Assembly: GCF_000186865.1 (NCBI RefSeq)
Contig: NW_008705602.1
Coordinates: forward strand, 163,802 to 186,999
DNA length: 23,198 nt
Reading direction: 5' to 3'
Origin: Aureococcus anophagefferens
Taxonomy: Eukaryota; Sar; Pelagophyceae; Pelagomonadales; Pelagomonadaceae
Both the position numbers and the translations under genes were made by a program. Positions 19,267 to 23,198 of this stretch are shown piece after piece (position 1 is the stretch's first letter; each line of letters begins with the position of its first letter). The notes below the pieces were generated by a model. That model was not told the origin of the DNA, did not search any database, and saw nothing but the letters and a program-made list of their open reading frames with translations.

Positions 19267-20006
19267 ATGCCGCGGCTTCTAGATCACAAGACGGTGACCC
19301 CACAAGAAAGACTCCTAAGAATAAGGCCCTGCATGCACATTCAGGTAAAAATTTCTGTTGGCGCTGGGCTGCTAGCCGCCGTGGTCGGTGTTGGACATCT
19401 AATGAGTCTACACGACGACAACGAGCGCTTTTCATTCACTCCACATTTCCAGGTAATTTTGGCCGCGACTTCATGCCGTAGGAGTGTGGAGTTTCTAGGT
19501 TATTAATGCACCAATAGAATTCGTGTGGGAGCACGCGTCTCCCCGGTATCTGAATATGGCCGATGTTGACCTCCCGCATCGTGGCCATCCAGGGATCGTC
19601 TCCGTCGAGGTAACGCCGAATTTTCCACGGGCAGGGAGTCGGGCGGAGTACTCTCTGACCGATGGTACTAGCCCTGCTCGCTCCTGACCTTGCGGAGACA
19701 CCTCCGCTCGCAGGTTCCAAGGTGTTGGAGGTCGTGGATGACCGAAACGACGTGGCGCACATATTCCGCTACAGCGTTTATCAGACTGGGTTTCTAGGAA
19801 TGTTCATCTTCAAGCTCCAGGGTATATGGAAGTTTAGCAGCCTGGACTCCGCGAGAACCAAATGGACATTCCGCTTTCGGCTTGTTCCCAAAAACCGACT
19901 CGGCAACGTCGTCGTTTCATTCCGTGTCGAACCGCAAGGGCCCGACCCAAAACTTGCTATTTTAATACTTTATATGATGAGAAGATATTCAATAGACTTT
20001 TCCTGA
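19267..20006 (+). CDS. SRPBCC/START-like lipid- or ligand-binding protein with N-terminal membrane anchor, three exons
   Basis: Proposed exons are 19267-19452, 19499-19664 and 19714-20006, giving 214 aa and ending in TGA. The intron donors are GTAATT and GTACTA, and both acceptors are followed by G. The N-terminus has a hydrophobic segment (ISVGAGLLAAVVGVGHL), a likely signal anchor; the in-frame ATG at 19333, just before it, is an alternative start. After the first join the protein reads FQVINAPIEFVWEHASP, the typical first strand and helix of SRPBCC folds. Next come RAEYSLTDGSKVLEVVDD, IFRYSVYQTG and RTKWTFRFRLVPKN, the alternating beta strands of a ligand-binding cup. By family it would bind a hydrophobic ligand; which one is unknown. 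The usual long C-terminal helix is weak in exon 3 and may lie in the exon-like frame at 20063-20242. Confidence 0.68.
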
Positions 20007-20062
20007 TCAGCCCTGTTCAACAGATCCGGTCTCAGAGGAGTATGGCAATGTTTCATACTTAG

Positions 20063-20242
20063 GTCGCTATATTAATGAAAACGTGGAAGCACCTACAAGC
20101 CGATATGATACCTCACATCAGACACCAGCTCCAGGACATGTATCACGCGCACATAACCAGCCACGGAGAACCCATCAGAGAGTGGTGTACGATCGTCGAC
20201 CACATCAAGGTCGATTATCCACTTCACAACAACCACTTCTGA
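20063..20242 (+). CDS. Exon-like open frame, possible last exon of the SRPBCC gene
   Basis: The frame starts right after TACTTAG followed by G, the acceptor pattern seen elsewhere here, and runs 59 codons to TGA. It begins VAILMKTWKHLQADMIPHI, which could supply the C-terminal helix of an SRPBCC fold. It would join a phase-0 GTC or GTT donor in exon 3 (for example 19908, intron 155 nt). That intron would be longer than the others, so a separate or decayed gene remains possible. Confidence 0.3.
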   Translation, partial: VAILMKTWKHLQADMIPHIRHQLQDMYHAHITSHGEPIREWCTIVDHIKVDYPLHNNHF

Positions 20243-20546
20243 TATCAATTCTTTGCAGAACCCTCGCCACCAATCTACCGAACCACTTCTGCTCAGGATG
20301 CGCTGGCCGCCGGCTGTAAGGAATCTAAGTCCCGCACATCAACTTGACGTTAAGGTACAGTCCGTAGTAGCAGGATAAGCACAGTGGGTGAGAGGGGAAG
20401 CTCAGTGTGCTACCTTACGGTAGCGCAGTCATTGTATAGTAACTGATTATAAAGGAGGGGAACGGGAAGGAGAGCCTAACTAGGGTAGGTACAGTACTAG
20501 CATGATGGTAGTCACTACGGTAGGGTAGTAGTAGAGTAGCGTACTG
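20243..20546. other. Spacer without recognisable gene
   Basis: No convincing frame. It contains a short hairpin GCTACC/GGTAGC at 20409-20424 and tracts rich in GTAG triplets (20515-20545). Confidence 0.4.
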
Positions 20547-20847
20547 TATTATGGAGGTAATTTGCCCTCAGCCTGACTCCTGACTAGGGTATGGTAATAA
20601 TTAGTTAGTAGACTCCCTACTCAAGTAGGCAGACTACTCTCTGATCGGGGCTCTCTGTCCTCAATCGCTGGAGTTAAGTGAGTAGGAAAGAAAAGGGGCA
20701 ACGTCATGGAAATCCAGATATGTATCCTCCGTCGCTCGCTCTATCTACCCTAAAGCCAGACTCTAGATACAAGCCCACCAGTGGGCACTGCACTGCCAAC
20801 TTCAAGCTAAGCCAGTCAGGATACCTCAGTCTAGTCTCCCGCCACAG
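20547..20847 (-). repeat. Repeat R4, copy 2, uninterrupted
   Basis: Reverse complement of 15448-15614 plus 15930-16046, with only 6 bp at the position where copy 1 carries the 315-bp segment. On the - strand a frame GLYLESGFRVD..SDGGYISGFP is kept in both copies with three substitutions, which hints at a former coding sequence. Confidence 0.85.
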
Positions 20848-20862
20848 TATCAACTTGCAGTC

Positions 20863-20908
20863 GCCAGTACGGCTAGGGAGCTCGCGGGAGTCGCCAGTAC
20901 GGCTAGGA
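20863..20908 (+). repeat. Two tandem copies of a 20-bp motif
   Basis: AGTCGCCAGTACGGCTAGG occurs twice, about 26 bp apart, just beyond repeat R4 copy 2. Confidence 0.6.
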
Positions 20909-21007
20909 ACCGGACGGCGACGGACGTATACCCTGCGGTGTTTGATTGAGCTTCGGTCATTTTGATTTCTCAGGCCGTCCAAAAGTGAACTTCACAGCTC
21001 GATCTCG

Positions 21008-21640
21008 TCACTGAATGGCCGCAATCGTGACCATCACCCTGCCGAATCCGCGAACCTTACCCGGCCATCGCGCGAGGGGGAGGGGGGCCAGGGAGGTGGG
21101 ACTTGGGGAAGTCAGTCCGGTGGTGGCGGCCGCAGCGCGCAGTCGCTGCGCGCAGTGGGCCGCAGCGCTCGAATCGACCCGGGGAGCGCATCTTGACCTC
21201 GGTAGTCGTGTTCTTGGGTCAGATCTGGCCCATGGGTCCATACGGCCTGCCTGGAGCCCAGGAACCAACGTAAGCAGCCCCCCTGGCCAGCCAGGTACGC
21301 TCGATGGCGCTGTGCGCCATGCAAGTCGCGCCCAGGCGTTCGAGGCTGCCGCGCGACTGGCTCCGGTCACGACGGCGCAGCGCCGCGCTCGCTGGCATGC
21401 TAGAGTGTGGTACTTGCCGGTTGGCAGCGCGTGCCGCCGCGCCCGAGCCGCCAGAGAGGCGCTCAAAGCTCCCAGGGAACGCACGACGGTCCCGACAGCA
21501 CTATGCCGACGGCCAGGAGCTTTCCTCAGGCGCTGGGCCCCCGGAAGGGGCCCAAACTGGAATGCGTCGACTATCGCGTTCACACATCCGGCACTGGCTC
21601 GAACAGGAGCTCTTCTGCCGGTGCCATAATTTCTGCGGCT
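21008..21640. other. GC-rich spacer with strong hairpins, 3' of the BRCA2-like gene
   Basis: Long frames are open on both strands (+21015-21629 and -21583-21008) without recognisable domains, so neither is called as a gene. Two tight hairpins stand out: GCGCGCAG/CTGCGCGC at 21135-21153 (3-nt loop) and TGGGCCCC/GGGGCCCA at 21534-21554 (5-nt loop). Confidence 0.5.
21534..21554 (-). terminator. GC hairpin about 105 bp past the BRCA2-like stop codon
   Basis: A perfect 8-bp stem, TGGGCCCC/GGGGCCCA, with loop CGGAA (+ strand). It lies just downstream of the BRCA2-like stop, where a 3' UTR structure would be. Its use in 3'-end formation is conjecture. Confidence 0.25.
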
Positions 21641-21658
21641 GGGTCGTGTGCGCTTGGT

Positions 21659-23190
21659 CTACATAGGAAAGTATTTCCCACCGGCAACGTAAATGATGCC
21701 GTCGGTTTGCATAGCCTCGAGGGCAGCATTGAGATCGGGTGCGCACACAGTACCGTCGAAGAGGTCAGCGTGCATCGTACCACCGGAATTTTGCTGGAGT
21801 TTAATGAGGAGTGCGGCGACGAGGCACACCTTTGCATCGTGTGCGCTAGACTTTGAGGGCTCTGCGTCTGGTTGGTGCCGACGTGATGCTTGAGATAAAA
21901 GAGCGTGGGCGTGGGCATCTTGGGCATCAGGTGTGCGTGCCCACAGCAAAAGCGCATCAAAGTCGAGTTTCAGCCTGGTTCGCGTCGCACCAGGCGGTGT
22001 TGCATTTTCGAGGGCGCGGTGTGAGATACAGAGTGCGGCGAGGTCGTCGCAGGTGAGGCATGGCACGTGCGCTGCACCATTGACTCCGATTTTGACCTCG
22101 AGGAGGATAGCGTGCAGGACAGTAATGGCGACACCCCGTTGGAGGCTGCTTGTGAAATCATTGTTTCCGTCGCGTTCAACAGCGACACTGACGACGTGCG
22201 GCGATGCGTCAACAAGTTCAAGTATTACATAATCCGCGGCTGAGTCGTAGATAGTGGTGATAATACCAGCGTAGTCAATGCGGGCGCCGACAGCAACAAC
22301 ACCGAGATCGACAAGAGCGGCACCGTCGACGAGCCTCCTCGGTCGGTACGCACTCGCCGCAAGGATGCTTCGCGGTGCAGGCGATCGGTGACTTACGAGC
22401 GTGCCACGGCGCGTGAATCGGAGCACGAGGCCGGTGCCATGGCGCGGCGCGACGGCCGTGACGCGAGAGACTCGGACAAGGTCTCCCTCGTGGACATGGT
22501 TGACATGGAGCGCCTCAGCATCGCTCAGCTCGAGCTCCGCCGTCGATATCGGCTCTCCAGGGACCCGCGATCGACTGGCCAGAAATACTACGGCGCTGCG
22601 TATGGGTATCAAATGAGCAATATCCATGCGGCGCCTGCTGTCGCCATCGGGCTTTGCGTCGCCGAGCGGTGAGACGCAAACGCGGGTTACGATAGCGTCA
22701 AGTAAGGGCACGACACCGCCGCCGGGAGATATTGAGCGTAGGGGCAGTATCATCCTCGATGATGGGACAGCGCCAAGCCGCGCGGATGCGCGCGCACGGC
22801 GGACGCCGTTGGCCTCGATGCGGAGCACAGGCGTCTCGGGGCTCCGATCACCGAGAAGGATTGAAAGGGGGTCGACCGCACTTGTAGTGTTGATGAGCCG
22901 TGCACCTTCAACGGCGAGCTTCGTTCCGACGCTGATGGCGCCGGTGGTGACGCGATTGGTGAGAAGCGCATCGACTTCGCACCAAACACAATACCAGCCG
23001 TCGCTCAGCTCCAGCTGGATGCCATCGCCACCATTAAGCTTGCCACCTGCCAGCTCCGAGGCACCGACGGCGAGACGCGACACCACAAGCACAGCGAGCG
23101 ACGCTTCGCTTGCGTCACGCTGGAGCACGGCCTTGAGAAACGGCTTAGACGCTCGCTCGATCTCGCACTCAAAGCGTGCTTGAGGGGATC
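21659..23190 (-). CDS. BRCA2: BRCA2-like recombination mediator, C-terminal DNA-binding region, 5' partial
   Basis: BRCA2 loads RAD51 on single-stranded DNA during homologous recombination. The frame is open from the window edge region to TAG at 21659. The exon start is probably an AG acceptor near 23178-23191, because a TGA lies upstream at 23192-23194. The translation begins with the end of the BRCA2 helical domain (RFECEIERASKPFLKAVLQRD, then LAVLVVSRLA). The first OB fold follows: LELSDGWY at 22991-23014, VGTKLAVEGARL, LRIEANGVRRARASARLGA and ILPLRSISPGGG. A second OB (HEGDLVRVSRV, GLVLRF) and a third (VDLGVVAVGARIDYAGIITTIY, YVILELVD) come next. Only about 14 residues separate OB1 from OB2, so the tower domain is missing. 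The last 60 residues (LNAALEAMQTDGIIYVAGGKYF) look like a winged helix. BRC repeats, if present, lie outside the window. Confidence 0.85.
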
Positions 23191-23198
23191 CTCAGAGT

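Noticed and set aside
21015..21629. 204-codon + strand frame and 191-codon - strand frame
   Set aside because: They are mutual shadows in GC-rich spacer, with no recognisable domain in either.
1..23198. CRISPR arrays, rRNA genes, bacterial operons
   Set aside because: No regularly spaced repeats, no rRNA-like sequence, and the split genes are eukaryotic.

Overview
The window is nuclear DNA of a eukaryote, most likely a unicellular alga or other protist. Its genes encode eukaryotic families (SETD3/Rubisco-LSMT-type SET proteins, a MYND/Sel1 protein, a BRCA2-type protein, a giant IPT/TIG protein). Several reading frames join only across very short introns of about 31-87 nt. I could not fix the lineage from sequence alone. 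All exon joins below were worked out by hand from reading-frame and domain continuity; no transcript evidence was available.

Layout. (1) 1-3608, + strand: two adjacent genes for SET-domain lysine methyltransferases of the LSMT/SETD3 class. The first is cut by the window edge and has about four introns; the second (2106-3608) is intronless. (2) 3609-7170: about 3.5 kb without a convincing gene. It holds a GC- and CpG-rich block (about 3950-6660) with open frames on both strands, a long perfect inverted repeat, and dispersed repeats. (3) 7171-15217, - strand: one very large gene of seven proposed exons, about 2,585 aa, with serial IPT/TIG folds, a textbook IQ motif inside one fold and EF-hand-like loops at its C-terminus. 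(4) 15220-16500 and 18800-19215: repeat-rich DNA. (5) 16577-18385, - strand: a three-exon MYND finger + RING-like + Sel1-repeat protein. (6) 19267-20006, + strand: a small membrane-anchored SRPBCC/START-like protein of three exons, possibly with a fourth. (7) 20340-21640: repeats and GC-rich spacer. (8) 21659 to the right edge, - strand: the C-terminal DNA-binding region of a BRCA2-like protein, apparently without the tower insertion.

The repeats are linked. The segments at 15233-15450 and 19020-19212 are inverted copies, and the AT-rich end of each copy abuts the start of a gene reading away from it (TIG gene leftwards, SRPBCC gene rightwards). A second inverted pair (15448-16046 and 20547-20847) differs by a roughly 315-bp insertion. 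A third pair (4497-4806 and 16243-16482) carries the same two modules in swapped order. The best candidates for something new are the Ca2+/calmodulin-flavoured TIG protein, the repeat-borne 5' regions, and the unusual splice sites (weak donors, likely GC-AG introns, acceptors mostly followed by G).
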